DNA from: Flagellimonas sp. CMM7
GTDB taxonomy: Bacteria > Bacteroidota > Bacteroidia > Flavobacteriales > Flavobacteriaceae
Reading direction: 5' to 3'
DNA: 64,000 nt
NCBI RefSeq assembly: GCF_021390195.1
Contig: NZ_CP090003.1
Location: 4,357,982 to 4,421,981, forward strand
The position numbers and the translations under genes are program-made. The notes below the pieces were generated by a model, which saw only the letters and a program-made list of their open reading frames with translations, ran no database searches and was not told where the DNA came from. Below, piece by piece: positions 24,835 through 32,345 of the stretch. Each line of letters begins with the position of its first letter. Positions within the stretch are counted from its first letter, which is position 1.

Positions 24835-27435
24835 CTAATCTGTAGAAACTCCAAAAACCTTACCTCCAATAATCATTGGATGTTTTGTAGCTGTAATAGG
24901 GGCAATAGCTCCTGCAAAAGATACTCCACTATTCTGTAAACTTAATTGCTTATTTGTCTTGCCTATATACTTTTTTTCCAGGCACTCTGAACGCCTTCCT
25001 CTTAACGAAAATCTGATTTCTTCTCTAAAGGGTATATATTCAGGGTCTTGTGCATGATAATAAACTTTGGAGTTTTTGAATTCTCCAAATTTTAATACAA
25101 TATCTTGGGGAGTGAAAAACCAATTTCCTTCTTTAGCCGGCCCTATCAAAGGAAAAGCATCTTGATCAAACCTATTGTTATGCAATTGAGGTAATAGTAC
25201 AATATTCTTATTTACATTTAAAAAACGGATAGGTCCAGCATTTTCTTTAATAATAACCTTTGGATTGCCTTTATCAAAAACAAGTGGGAAATCCTCTTCA
25301 GGTTCATGGGTAGGGTTTTTTATTTCTATATCCGTTCCTGAATTATTGAAAGTTCCTCCATCAATCACAACATTGGCATTCAATGGTGTAGTAAGCCCTA
25401 TGGCATTTCCAGAAAACCCTTCAATTGTATTGTTTATCAAATTCCAGTTGAATGTATTGTGATAGAAATCTAAATCCATTCCAATTGCAACAGGCTCCTC
25501 AGCTATAATTCCTGGAAGTGGGTTGGTGCCATAGTCTTCAAGCTCTTGAGAAGCATTGTAACCAACTACTCTAGAGTTTTTAATGGTCACATTCGAGGTA
25601 TGGTTGTGACCAAAACCTCTTCTTCGTATGTTCCACAATACCGTGTTATCAAACACAAGGTTGAGTTGTTTTCTATAAATATCCGGGGTTAAGTTCATCC
25701 ACTCTTCTGGATCGGAACTTTGTTCTCTACTGAGGTGAAATTCAGTATGTACATAGTAAGTGTGCACTCCCCTAGCCAAAGTGTAGGCTGTATTATTACG
25801 AAAGGGTCTGGGCTGTAAATACCATATATCCAAAACGAAACCCGGATATTGTGCTTTCCAGTCTTTTAAGGCTTTATTCAATACAGGAAATTCATTTGCT
25901 GGCACATGGGTATCTATATCACCTCTTGCCATACCCAATCCTTTTTCAATTAGTCCGTCTACCCAGTATACATAGGCGTGTCCTGTTGAACCTGCTACTA
26001 CATTCCCATCAACGGTCACCCCAGTACCATGAAACCAAAATCCATCACCCTGCCACGCAAAATCTTGCCTACCTTCCCTAATATCGGCCAGAGCCTGTGT
26101 TGGCTCGCCATCAACATATGAATTTCGGGGTCTAGGCTCTGTTGTCATAGGCTCTGCGGGATTATAAGTTCTTATGGCTATATTTTCAACAAAAGAACCT
26201 GTTTCATTTCCAGATTCGGTACAAAAGGCACTTCCAACAACATCGTAACTCACGTTTCCTAGAAAGTTTACTCGGGATGAGTGGTTTACAAAACCCCACC
26301 CTGGATCATTATTTACCACACAACCTTCTACATGTGCAGGTTTTGGCAAAAAAGCTTTTGCTGGATATACACCGGTATCTACCGCTCCCCTGTGAAAATG
26401 GAAAGAATACCGACCTCTTGGGTTCCTACCTCCTTTGGGGACAGGGTTACCCGTACTTTTTCCTCTGGCTAAATCTTCAAAATCCCAATCATCAAGGAGG
26501 ATTGATTTATCAGTACGCCCAGTGTTATTAGCCTCTACATATCTCAAATCCACATCTTGATTATGCATAAACATCATATGACCTCTAGGCTTATGAAAGT
26601 CTCCACGTATTGAAGTCACACTAGTGTTTTCTGAAGTTATTACAACATTTCGAGATAGATTAGCAATGTGTACATCTAAGTCCGAAGCCTGAGATGGCGC
26701 CTTATGATCTCTTAACAAAGGCGTCTTTATGGTGATAATACCTCCTGAAACACCGGTAATTTCCACTACTTCATCACTAGTAAAACTATTAATATCTGTT
26801 CCGGCCAAAGCCAGTTTATCGCCTATTTGCCAACCCGATGGAGCCTTATTTAAAACCAATTTCGTAGTTCCTTTTGAGGGCTGATTAGCATTATTAAAAG
26901 CCAACCAGTTCGTTTTCTCGGCACCGTGCATTCTTACAGGCCCCATCAATACTGCGCCGGGGGCAAACCGCTCTGGGTCTTCAACTTGGGTCGTCCCTCC
27001 CCTTTCGGCAAATATCAAACTTGCTTTGACATTTGGTGAAATTTTATTTGAGGCTGTTCCTATTTCAAAAATACCGCCCATTTCACTAACTAAATACTCT
27101 GTTCTTAACTCCGTATTAACGTTTGTGGCGTATTGAAGCTTGGCTCCCTTTGCTATACGGATGGATTTCATTTCCTCAGCAATCATGCCGTCCACTGTCA
27201 CTGTAATACCATCTGGAATAAGGACACGCGAATCACTATCAGGTATGGAGCCACCCCAAGTGGATGCCTCACTCCAATTACCATTTTGAATAGCTGTTTT
27301 CGTGGCGGCCCCTGCTACTTGTAGAGGTGTTTGGGCAACAATATTGCAGGATAGAACTAAGGAATTAAACAAAATTCCTAGGAACAATCGTCCAAATTTA
27401 TTCGGAAGTCTTTTCTTCAAATTTGATTTAGTCAT
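24835..27435 (-). CDS. G8-domain beta-helix protein, second paralogue
   Basis: 866 residues. N-terminal signal (LFLGILFNSLVLSCNIVAQ), G8 domain at ~40-150 (GNWSEASTWGGSIPDSDSRVLIPDG), and a right-handed beta-helix with RGRYSFHFHRGA, NNDPGWGFVNHSS, CTESGNETGSFVENIAIR and DGFWFHGTGVTVDGN. It shares these motifs in the same order with the next gene but lacks the SprB-like and T9SS C-terminal modules. It may therefore be periplasmic while the paralogue is surface-bound. It is the first gene of the operon. Upstream lie a candidate operator and, 154 bases from the start, the IS3 element. Confidence 0.87.
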   Translation of the reverse strand: MTKSNLKKRLPNKFGRLFLGILFNSLVLSCNIVAQTPLQVAGAATKTAIQNGNWSEASTWGGSIPDSDSRVLIPDGITVTVDGMIAEEMKSIRIAKGAKLQYATNVNTELRTEYLVSEMGGIFEIGTASNKISPNVKASLIFAERGGTTQVEDPERFAPGAVLMGPVRMHGAEKTNWLAFNNANQPSKGTTKLVLNKAPSGWQIGDKLALAGTDINSFTSDEVVEITGVSGGIITIKTPLLRDHKAPSQASDLDVHIANLSRNVVITSENTSVTSIRGDFHKPRGHMMFMHNQDVDLRYVEANNTGRTDKSILLDDWDFEDLARGKSTGNPVPKGGRNPRGRYSFHFHRGAVDTGVYPAKAFLPKPAHVEGCVVNNDPGWGFVNHSSRVNFLGNVSYDVVGSAFCTESGNETGSFVENIAIRTYNPAEPMTTEPRPRNSYVDGEPTQALADIREGRQDFAWQGDGFWFHGTGVTVDGNVVAGSTGHAYVYWVDGLIEKGLGMARGDIDTHVPANEFPVLNKALKDWKAQYPGFVLDIWYLQPRPFRNNTAYTLARGVHTYYVHTEFHLSREQSSDPEEWMNLTPDIYRKQLNLVFDNTVLWNIRRRGFGHNHTSNVTIKNSRVVGYNASQELEDYGTNPLPGIIAEEPVAIGMDLDFYHNTFNWNLINNTIEGFSGNAIGLTTPLNANVVIDGGTFNNSGTDIEIKNPTHEPEEDFPLVFDKGNPKVIIKENAGPIRFLNVNKNIVLLPQLHNNRFDQDAFPLIGPAKEGNWFFTPQDIVLKFGEFKNSKVYYHAQDPEYIPFREEIRFSLRGRRSECLEKKYIGKTNKQLSLQNSGVSFAGAIAPITATKHPMIIGGKVFGVSTD

Positions 27436-27546
27436 TATTAACTTTTTCTTTTCTAATTATTTAAACAGCTTCACATCAATTTCCTCTGCCATTTGAGTTT
27501 GAAGAAACTTGTCAGGTAAACAATATGCTAATTTACTTATTAATTG

Positions 27547-27569
27547 TTAGAAAGTAAGTTTTATTTACT
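27547..27569. promoter_or_regulatory. Candidate operator upstream of G8 operon
   Basis: TTAGAAAGTAA (27547-27557) is identical to the minus-strand sequence before the symporter. It runs into an inverted repeat AGTAA-N7-TTACT (27553-27569). It is 112 bases upstream of the G8 gene start and only 20 bases from the IS3 left end. Confidence 0.4.
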
Positions 27570-27681
27570 GTAAATCTTCAACTAAAAGTGGACTGAACTT
27601 GGTTTAAGGTTAAGTGATGGTTTTGTTATCTTCAAGGCTAGCCTTGAAGATGGATTCATCGACCATTTAAATCACTTAAAA

Positions 27682-28026
27682 ATGACAAAGAAGAACACTG
27701 AATCAATCGTAAAGGACATCAGGAGAAAGACAAGGCGGAAGTTCTTTGCAGAGGAAAAAACCCGTATCGTACTGGAAGGGCTCAAGGGCGAGGAATCGGT
27801 ATCGGGCATCTGTCGGCGTGAGGGCATTGCCCGAGCACTGTACTACCGTTGGAGCAAGGATTTTCTTGAGGCCGGCAAGAAACGTCTTATGGGCGACACC
27901 ATGCGTGAGGCCAATACCAGTAAGGTAAAGGAACTGCGTGGGGAGAACTCACAGCTCAAGGAAACGGTGGCCGAACTGTTGCTTCAGAACCGGGTACTCA
28001 AAAAAAGTACGATTGGTTTAGGGTAA
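27682..28026 (+). CDS. IS3-family transposase OrfA
   Basis: 114 residues. A helix-turn-helix spans ~20-60 (FFAEEKTRIVLEGLKGE, then GICRREGIARALYYRW), followed by a leucine-zipper-like coiled coil (~80-108, LRGENSQLKETVAELLLQN). It binds the IS ends. Its last codons contain the A7G slippery run, so part of translation should shift -1 into OrfB to make the OrfAB transposase. Confidence 0.88.
   Translation: MTKKNTESIVKDIRRKTRRKFFAEEKTRIVLEGLKGEESVSGICRREGIARALYYRWSKDFLEAGKKRLMGDTMREANTSKVKELRGENSQLKETVAELLLQNRVLKKSTIGLG
28000..28007 (+). other. A7G slippery site for programmed -1 frameshift
   Basis: Seven A residues then G (28000-28007) give the A AAA AAG heptamer near the end of orfA. A -1 slip places ribosomes in the frame that reads KYDWFRVKWRKYMRFTQAEKYEI and joins the orfB frame without a stop. 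This is the standard way IS3 elements make OrfAB. Confidence 0.75.
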
Positions 28027-28040
28027 AATGGAGGAAGTAC

Positions 28041-28924
28041 ATGCGATTTACCCAAGCAGAGAAATACGAGATAATACGGCCCGTGGAAACATCTGAGATA
28101 GGCGTGAACAGGACATTAAAGGAAATAGGGTCGACAAGAGCACCTTCTACAACTGGTACTGTAAGTGCCTTGAAGGTGGTTTTGACGGACTTGCGCCCAA
28201 CCACAGGGCACGAAACACCTATTGGAACAGAATTCCCGACAAGGTCAGGTCAGAGGTCGTGGAAATGGCCGTGGATTTTCCTGAAGAATCCTGCCATGGA
28301 CTTGCCTGCAAAATGACCGATGAAAGGGAATACAAGGGCAAGACTTCGATGGCGCACCAGATGTGGCAGACCGATTTCACCTATCTGAAGATTATAGGAT
28401 GGGGATGGTACTATCTCTCGACCATTCTGGACGATTACAGCCGTTATATCGTCCATTGGGAACTCTGTCCCTCGATGAACGCAGGAGATGTGAAGAAAAC
28501 AGTAGGAAGGGCACTGGAAAAAGTGTCGCTGCCCAAAGGGCAAATGCCAAAGTTCTTGTCCGACAACGGCCCCTGTTACATCAGTGGCCAACTGAAGGAG
28601 TTCATAAAGGAAAGGGAGATGGAGCATATCCGGGGAAAACCGAACCATCCACAGACACAGGGCAAGATAGAACGTTACCACCGTTCGATGAAGAACATCA
28701 TCAAACTGGAAAACTACTATCTGCCAGGAGAGCTCAAGAAAAGGCTGGAAGAGTTCGTGGACTATTACAACAACAGGGGATACCATGAATCATTGGACAA
28801 CCTGATACCAGCAACCGTGTATTTTGGCCTGGACAAAAAGATATTGGAAAACCGCAAATCGATAAAGAAAAGTACGATGCTCAAAAGAAGGAAAGAGCAC
28901 CAAATTCATAAGTTGAAACTATGA
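28041..28924 (+). pseudogene. IS3-family transposase OrfB, frameshifted
   Basis: The DDE integrase core is intact in the downstream part: QTDFTYL (first Asp), LDDYSRYIV, LSDNGPCY (second Asp) and QGKIERYHRS (Glu). The N-terminal part, from MRFTQAEKYEI, goes out of frame after LKEIG near 28128-28131, where a G appears lost from a GGGG run. Beyond it the correct frame reads VDKSTFYNWYCKCLEGGFDGL and flows into the core. Without that base no full OrfB or OrfAB can be made, so this copy is inactive unless the indel is a sequencing error. Confidence 0.85.
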
Positions 28925-28949
28925 CTTAACTTTGGACTGGGCCAGTTCA

Positions 28950-29450
28950 AATTCCTTTGAAGACGTACAGCCTAATAATATAACTATGGCTATAAAATCG
29001 ATATGTATGGGAATGTCCATATTAAATTCAAAGTAACGATAACTTCACGGTAGGATGCATGTACAGTCTAAAAAAGATGATTCCCATATTAGAATCTGAC
29101 ATTTGCCAAATGGGCTGCAAAATTCAAGATTTTTATCCCATGAAAATTCTAACATGTCAATAATCGTATTATTTAAGCTATATATGGTCCCACAAAAAGA
29201 ACCTTTTTCGGCACTATAATCCGTTTTCAAGACTTTACCAAAGATAGTTTTATTCCCAAACCCTTGCGGAAGTCGCAAAACCTTGCGGTTTCCGACACCC
29301 TCAGAGCAGCGCGAAAGTACAAGCGGCATGAAGCCGCCTGTACTTTCTTCTCCCTATTCACAAAATACATTTTACACAAGCATAATCGTAAAAAGCGGTA
29401 TTACATCCATATCCCACGGATTTGCAAAGAGAAAATGTTAATTTGGAGAA
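28950..29450. other. Non-coding stretch with hairpins before the mobilization module
   Basis: No supported gene. Two structures are visible. A small repeat TTGCG-GAAGT-CGCAA (29264-29278) is followed by a second CCTTGCGG copy at 29281. A strong hairpin has arms at 29313-29327 and 29333-29347, pairing at 14 of 15 positions around ATGAA. The hairpin could be a terminator, a transfer-related site or an element boundary. No direct repeat matching the far side of the island was seen. Confidence 0.5.
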
Positions 29451-30167
29451 ATGCTTCTGATACTAAAATATTTCATGCTCGCCTGTTTTGGTTATGTGAT
29501 TATCAGACTGATGGTGCCTTACATCGCCTTATTTGCCCGATTCATGTTCAATGAACCATTCAAATGGGACAAATATGTGGAAAAGCCAAGATTGGTATTC
29601 TATGGTATGGGTTTGTCTGTGATGCATTTGGGATATACAGGTATTATAGAACCCTTAGAAAGATTCCCTATTTTTTCCTACGCCATTGGCAGCTTTCTCT
29701 TTTTGGGCGGAATGTTTATGGCCCAAGTGACTTGGACAAAAAGATTCGAAAAGATTTTCATCCCCAAAATAAAGGAGAAATTAAAGACCTCCAGAAACTT
29801 CAATATTTCAATCAGCGAGTCCCAATTGGAGAAACTCTACGATAATTTGGTCCGCTATGATATGGTTATCATCGACAAAACTTCAAAAGATGATTTTATC
29901 CAATGCTTTTTAAAGGATTGGGACGAACATGACGCGAAGATTCATCTGAAATTAAAAAACCCTGCTTGTAAGGAGTTTTATGAACTGTTCAAGTTGACCT
30001 TTCCCAAGAATGACTTACAGCTTATTGATTTCATTAAAAACTCAGATTTGCTTAGGCGTGAGGATGGGCGACGATATAACTACGATACCGTTAGAAATGC
30101 CCTGACCAGAAACAGGGTTTCCAAAAGAAGCGAGGATTTAGAAGCTGTATTTGCCTCATTTTCGTAA
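29451..30167 (+). CDS. Membrane-anchored protein of unknown function in mobile island
   Basis: 238 residues. Three hydrophobic segments in the first ~95 residues (FMLACFGYVIIRLMV; GMGLSVMHLGYTGI; AIGSFLFLGGMFMAQ) are followed by a soluble ~140-residue C-terminal domain rich in Lys and Asp. The end, DGRRYNYDTVRNALTRNR, may form a small DNA- or protein-binding helix. I do not recognise the family. It stands just before an excisionase-like gene and the mob genes, so an island maintenance or transfer role is possible but not shown. Confidence 0.7.
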   Translation: MLLILKYFMLACFGYVIIRLMVPYIALFARFMFNEPFKWDKYVEKPRLVFYGMGLSVMHLGYTGIIEPLERFPIFSYAIGSFLFLGGMFMAQVTWTKRFEKIFIPKIKEKLKTSRNFNISISESQLEKLYDNLVRYDMVIIDKTSKDDFIQCFLKDWDEHDAKIHLKLKNPACKEFYELFKLTFPKNDLQLIDFIKNSDLLRREDGRRYNYDTVRNALTRNRVSKRSEDLEAVFASFS

Positions 30168-30313
30168 AATTTGCTTGCATTCTCCTCTATTTTGCTTGCA
30201 CCACATGCGATGCAAGCCTTTCCTACTGTTTCCTATGCTAGTTTGCTGAAAGAATTCTGATAAAAAGTACAAAAGCTTTTGTCCATTGTTTCATCCCAAA
30301 AATTAAAATAGTA

Positions 30314-30601
30314 ATGGATTATTTAAAACTAGAGGAACGTCTTGAACGTATAGAACGATTACTGTCAAGTAGCAAGGAAGTATTGACATTTGAAGAAGCC
30401 TGTGAATACATGGGCGTTTCACGAAGCTTTTTGTACAAACTTACTTCAAGAAGACAGATACCACACTCAAAACCCAATGGTAAAATGATATTCTTCGAAA
30501 AGAAGATACTCAATCTTTGGCTATTGCAGAATAAGAAAAAATCAAAAGCTGAATTGGAAGCAGAGGCACTTAAATATGCACTTAGAAATAAAAAGAATTG
30601 A
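30314..30601 (+). CDS. Excisionase-like helix-turn-helix DNA-binding protein
   Basis: 95 residues. An N-terminal coiled coil (LEERLERIERLLSS) is followed by a MerR/excisionase-type HTH at ~33-75 (LTFEEACEYMGVSRSFLYKLTSRRQIPHSKPNGK) and a basic Lys-rich tail. Such proteins act as excision or recombination directionality factors, or as regulators, in Bacteroidota mobilizable elements. Its place just before an oriT-like region and the mob genes agrees. The partner integrase is not in the window. Confidence 0.85.
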   Translation: MDYLKLEERLERIERLLSSSKEVLTFEEACEYMGVSRSFLYKLTSRRQIPHSKPNGKMIFFEKKILNLWLLQNKKKSKAELEAEALKYALRNKKN

Positions 30602-30667
30602 TGATGGCTAGGGAGGAAGGCTAGCGAACGAAATCAGCATGAAAAAATGATGATTGAGTGAGAATTT

Positions 30668-30734
30668 CAAGATGTGTCATTGTCATGACAAATCTTGCTT
30701 TTTCTCCCGAAGGTCCTTTAGATTAAAGGCCCTT
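30668..30734. promoter_or_regulatory. Tandem hairpins, candidate oriT or double terminator
   Basis: Hairpin 1: arms CAAGATGTGTCAT (30668-30680) and ATGACAAATCTTG (30685-30697) pair at 12 of 13 positions around TGTC, followed by CTTTTT. Hairpin 2: AAGGTCCTTTA (30710-30720) and TAAAGGCCCTT (30724-30734) pair at 10 of 11 around GAT. Paired inverted repeats upstream of mobC and relaxase genes are expected of an origin of transfer. The T-run after hairpin 1 also allows termination of the HTH gene. The two uses cannot be separated from sequence. Confidence 0.45.
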
Positions 30735-30833
30735 TTGGTCGCAAAAGTTTAAAACCATGTTGATAATGTTTCAAGAGGGGATTCTTAAGGGGAGACTGAT
30801 AACTTACAAAACAGTTAATAACTCAAAAACCGG

Positions 30834-30899
30834 GGGAGGCAAGGTGAACTATCCGACGGTCTGATCCAGTATCATTTTGCGAAGTAGTCCTGGCCTCCC
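30834..30899 (+). ncRNA. Candidate IS110 bridge RNA stem-loop
   Basis: GGGAGGC (30834-30840) pairs perfectly with GCCTCCC (30893-30899). The stem extends, after one mismatch, by AGG (30842-30844) with CCT (30889-30891), leaving a 44-base loop. It lies 92 bases before the transposase start, in the left non-coding part where IS110-group elements encode a guide RNA that pairs with donor and target DNA. A T-run follows the stem, so a terminator is an alternative. Loop guide sequences were not assigned. Confidence 0.4.
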
Positions 30900-30990
30900 T
30901 TTTTGTTGCACGGGCCAATTAGAATCTTAAGTCGGACTTATTAAAGGTATCAGCTGGGCAACCATTCCGGTTTAAAAAACTAAAATTGAA

Positions 30991-32007
30991 ATGAACGAAT
31001 TTATCAAGAAAAAACATTATGTCGGGGTTGACATCAGCAATGCCACGCTGGACCTGGCACTGATGAAGGAGCACGGATTTGGCGAGTTCAGGACGGACAA
31101 CTCCCTTAAGGGCTTCTCCCTTGTCCTAAAATGGATAAGGGAACAGGGACTGGAGTTGGAAGAATGCGCATTCTGTATGGAGCATACGGGAACCTATGGA
31201 CTGTTGTTCTGTGCATGGCTGGCCCAACAGGGGATTTTGTTCTGTGTGGAGTCCGGGCTGCACATCAAACGTAGTCTGGGGATGACCCGTGGTAAGAACG
31301 ACAAGGTAGACGCCAAGCGGATAGCTGATTATGCTTTCACCCATAGGGCAAAGCTCAAGCCCTATGAAATGCCCTCCCCCTTATTGGTCAAGATAAAGCA
31401 ATTGTTGACCTACCGGGAACAGATGGTCAGGATAAGGACATCGCTTAAGAACAGCCTTAAAAGTCACAAGAGGTATCTGCCCGTAAGTGGAATGGACAGT
31501 ATCATTGCCCAAATAGAGGCACAAATTGAACAACAGGACGTAATAATTGTGGGCATCAAACAGCAGATAATGGATATTATCAAGAGTGACGTGGAACTGA
31601 GCAGGAACCATACGCTTATTTCATCGGTCAAGGGGGTCGGGGTCATCATAGGGGCCTTCATGCTCGTCTCCACCAACAACTTTACCAGTTTCGACAACGG
31701 CCGTAAATACGCCTGTTATGCGGGGATAGCCCCCTTTGAGTTCAGTTCGGGTACTTCCATTAGGGGAAAGACCAGAACCAGCAAGTTCGGTAACAAGACC
31801 ATAAAGACATTGCTCAACAACGGTGTAAATTCAGCGATCAGATATGATGAACAGATAAGAAAATACTATAAGAGGAAAAGGGAACAGGGCAAGGACCATA
31901 AGGTTATTGTCAATGCAATTTGCTGCAAACTGGTGAACCGGATGTTCGCGGTGGTAAAGAGGCAAACTCCCTATGTGGAAGTCTATGGACAGAATTTTGT
32001 CCAATGA
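30991..32007 (+). CDS. IS110-family transposase (DEDD type)
   Basis: 338 residues, usual family length. The N-terminal RuvC-like DEDD domain begins YVGVDISNATLDLAL (first Asp ~17), with EHTGTYG (~67) and KNDKVDAKRIADYA (~103-116) supplying further acidic residues. The C-terminal Transposase_20 domain holds SVKGVGVIIGAFMLVS (~210) and the AGIAPFEFSSGTSIRGK segment with the catalytic Ser region (~250-266). The enzyme acts as an RNA-guided recombinase in characterised relatives. No frameshift is visible, so the copy may be active. Confidence 0.93.
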   Translation: MNEFIKKKHYVGVDISNATLDLALMKEHGFGEFRTDNSLKGFSLVLKWIREQGLELEECAFCMEHTGTYGLLFCAWLAQQGILFCVESGLHIKRSLGMTRGKNDKVDAKRIADYAFTHRAKLKPYEMPSPLLVKIKQLLTYREQMVRIRTSLKNSLKSHKRYLPVSGMDSIIAQIEAQIEQQDVIIVGIKQQIMDIIKSDVELSRNHTLISSVKGVGVIIGAFMLVSTNNFTSFDNGRKYACYAGIAPFEFSSGTSIRGKTRTSKFGNKTIKTLLNNGVNSAIRYDEQIRKYYKRKREQGKDHKVIVNAICCKLVNRMFAVVKRQTPYVEVYGQNFVQ

Positions 32008-32048
32008 TTTGGTTTTCTCTTAGAATTCACAAAAGAAAAAAAGGAAAA

Positions 32049-32345
32049 ATGAAAAGGGAACACATCCAGTTCCGATGTAGCATCTATGAAAAGAAGCTAT
32101 TGAAAATCAAGGCCAAAAAGGCAGGGCTCTCCATTAGTGAGTATTGTCGCCGTGCCGCATTTGATGACAGAATTATTGAACGTTTATCAGAAGATCAAAT
32201 CGAGGCCTATAAGTTACTGGTGCAGTACCAGAACAATTTCAAACGCATCGGGAATATGTTTCGAAAGCGGAATCCAAAATTGGCGGATGAAGTCACCCAG
32301 TTGGCAAAAGAAATCAGGGAGCACCTTTTAAGTTTTAGGGTATGA
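32049..32345 (+). CDS. mobC: Mobilization relaxosome protein MobC
   Basis: The open frame extends upstream into the IS110 tail, but the start is placed at the ATG at 32049, after an AAGGAAAA purine stretch. That gives 98 residues, MKREHIQFRCSIYEKKL onward. The ribbon-helix-helix-like N-terminus with GLSISEYCRRAAFDDRI and the C-terminal NFKRIGNMFRKRNPKL helix match Bacteroidota MobC proteins, which bind oriT and help the relaxase open the strand. The stop overlaps the relaxase start (ATGA), so the two are translationally coupled. Confidence 0.85.
   Translation: MKREHIQFRCSIYEKKLLKIKAKKAGLSISEYCRRAAFDDRIIERLSEDQIEAYKLLVQYQNNFKRIGNMFRKRNPKLADEVTQLAKEIREHLLSFRV

Larger units (their letters stand above)
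27589..28949 (+). mobile_element. IS3-family insertion sequence, probably inactive
   Basis: Imperfect terminal inverted repeats bound the element. The left end begins TGGACTGAACTTGG at 27589, and the right end, read on the minus strand from 28949, begins TGAACTGGCCCAGTCC. The inner part of the repeats is the best conserved (GTTAAGT). Both ends start TG as in IS3 elements. I could not see a target-site duplication. It contains orfA, a slippery site and a frameshifted orfB with the DDE core. Confidence 0.8.
30760..32030 (+). mobile_element. IS110-family insertion sequence (ends approximate)
   Basis: A full-length IS110-type transposase lies between the HTH gene and mobC, which are otherwise parts of one mobilization module. 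IS110 elements lack long terminal inverted repeats, and I cannot fix the ends by eye. The left end is placed after the two hairpins, the right end in the 41 bases before mobC. The ~230-base non-coding left part fits the leader that encodes bridge RNA in this family. Confidence 0.6.

Noticed and set aside
28250..28788. Long open frames on both strands within the IS3 transposase
   Set aside because: They are shadows of the DDE domain, whose catalytic motifs lie only in the chosen frame.
29045..29329. 94-codon minus-strand open frame left of the mobilization module
   Set aside because: It overlaps the GC-rich hairpins, has no recognisable features and is better explained as chance in non-coding DNA.
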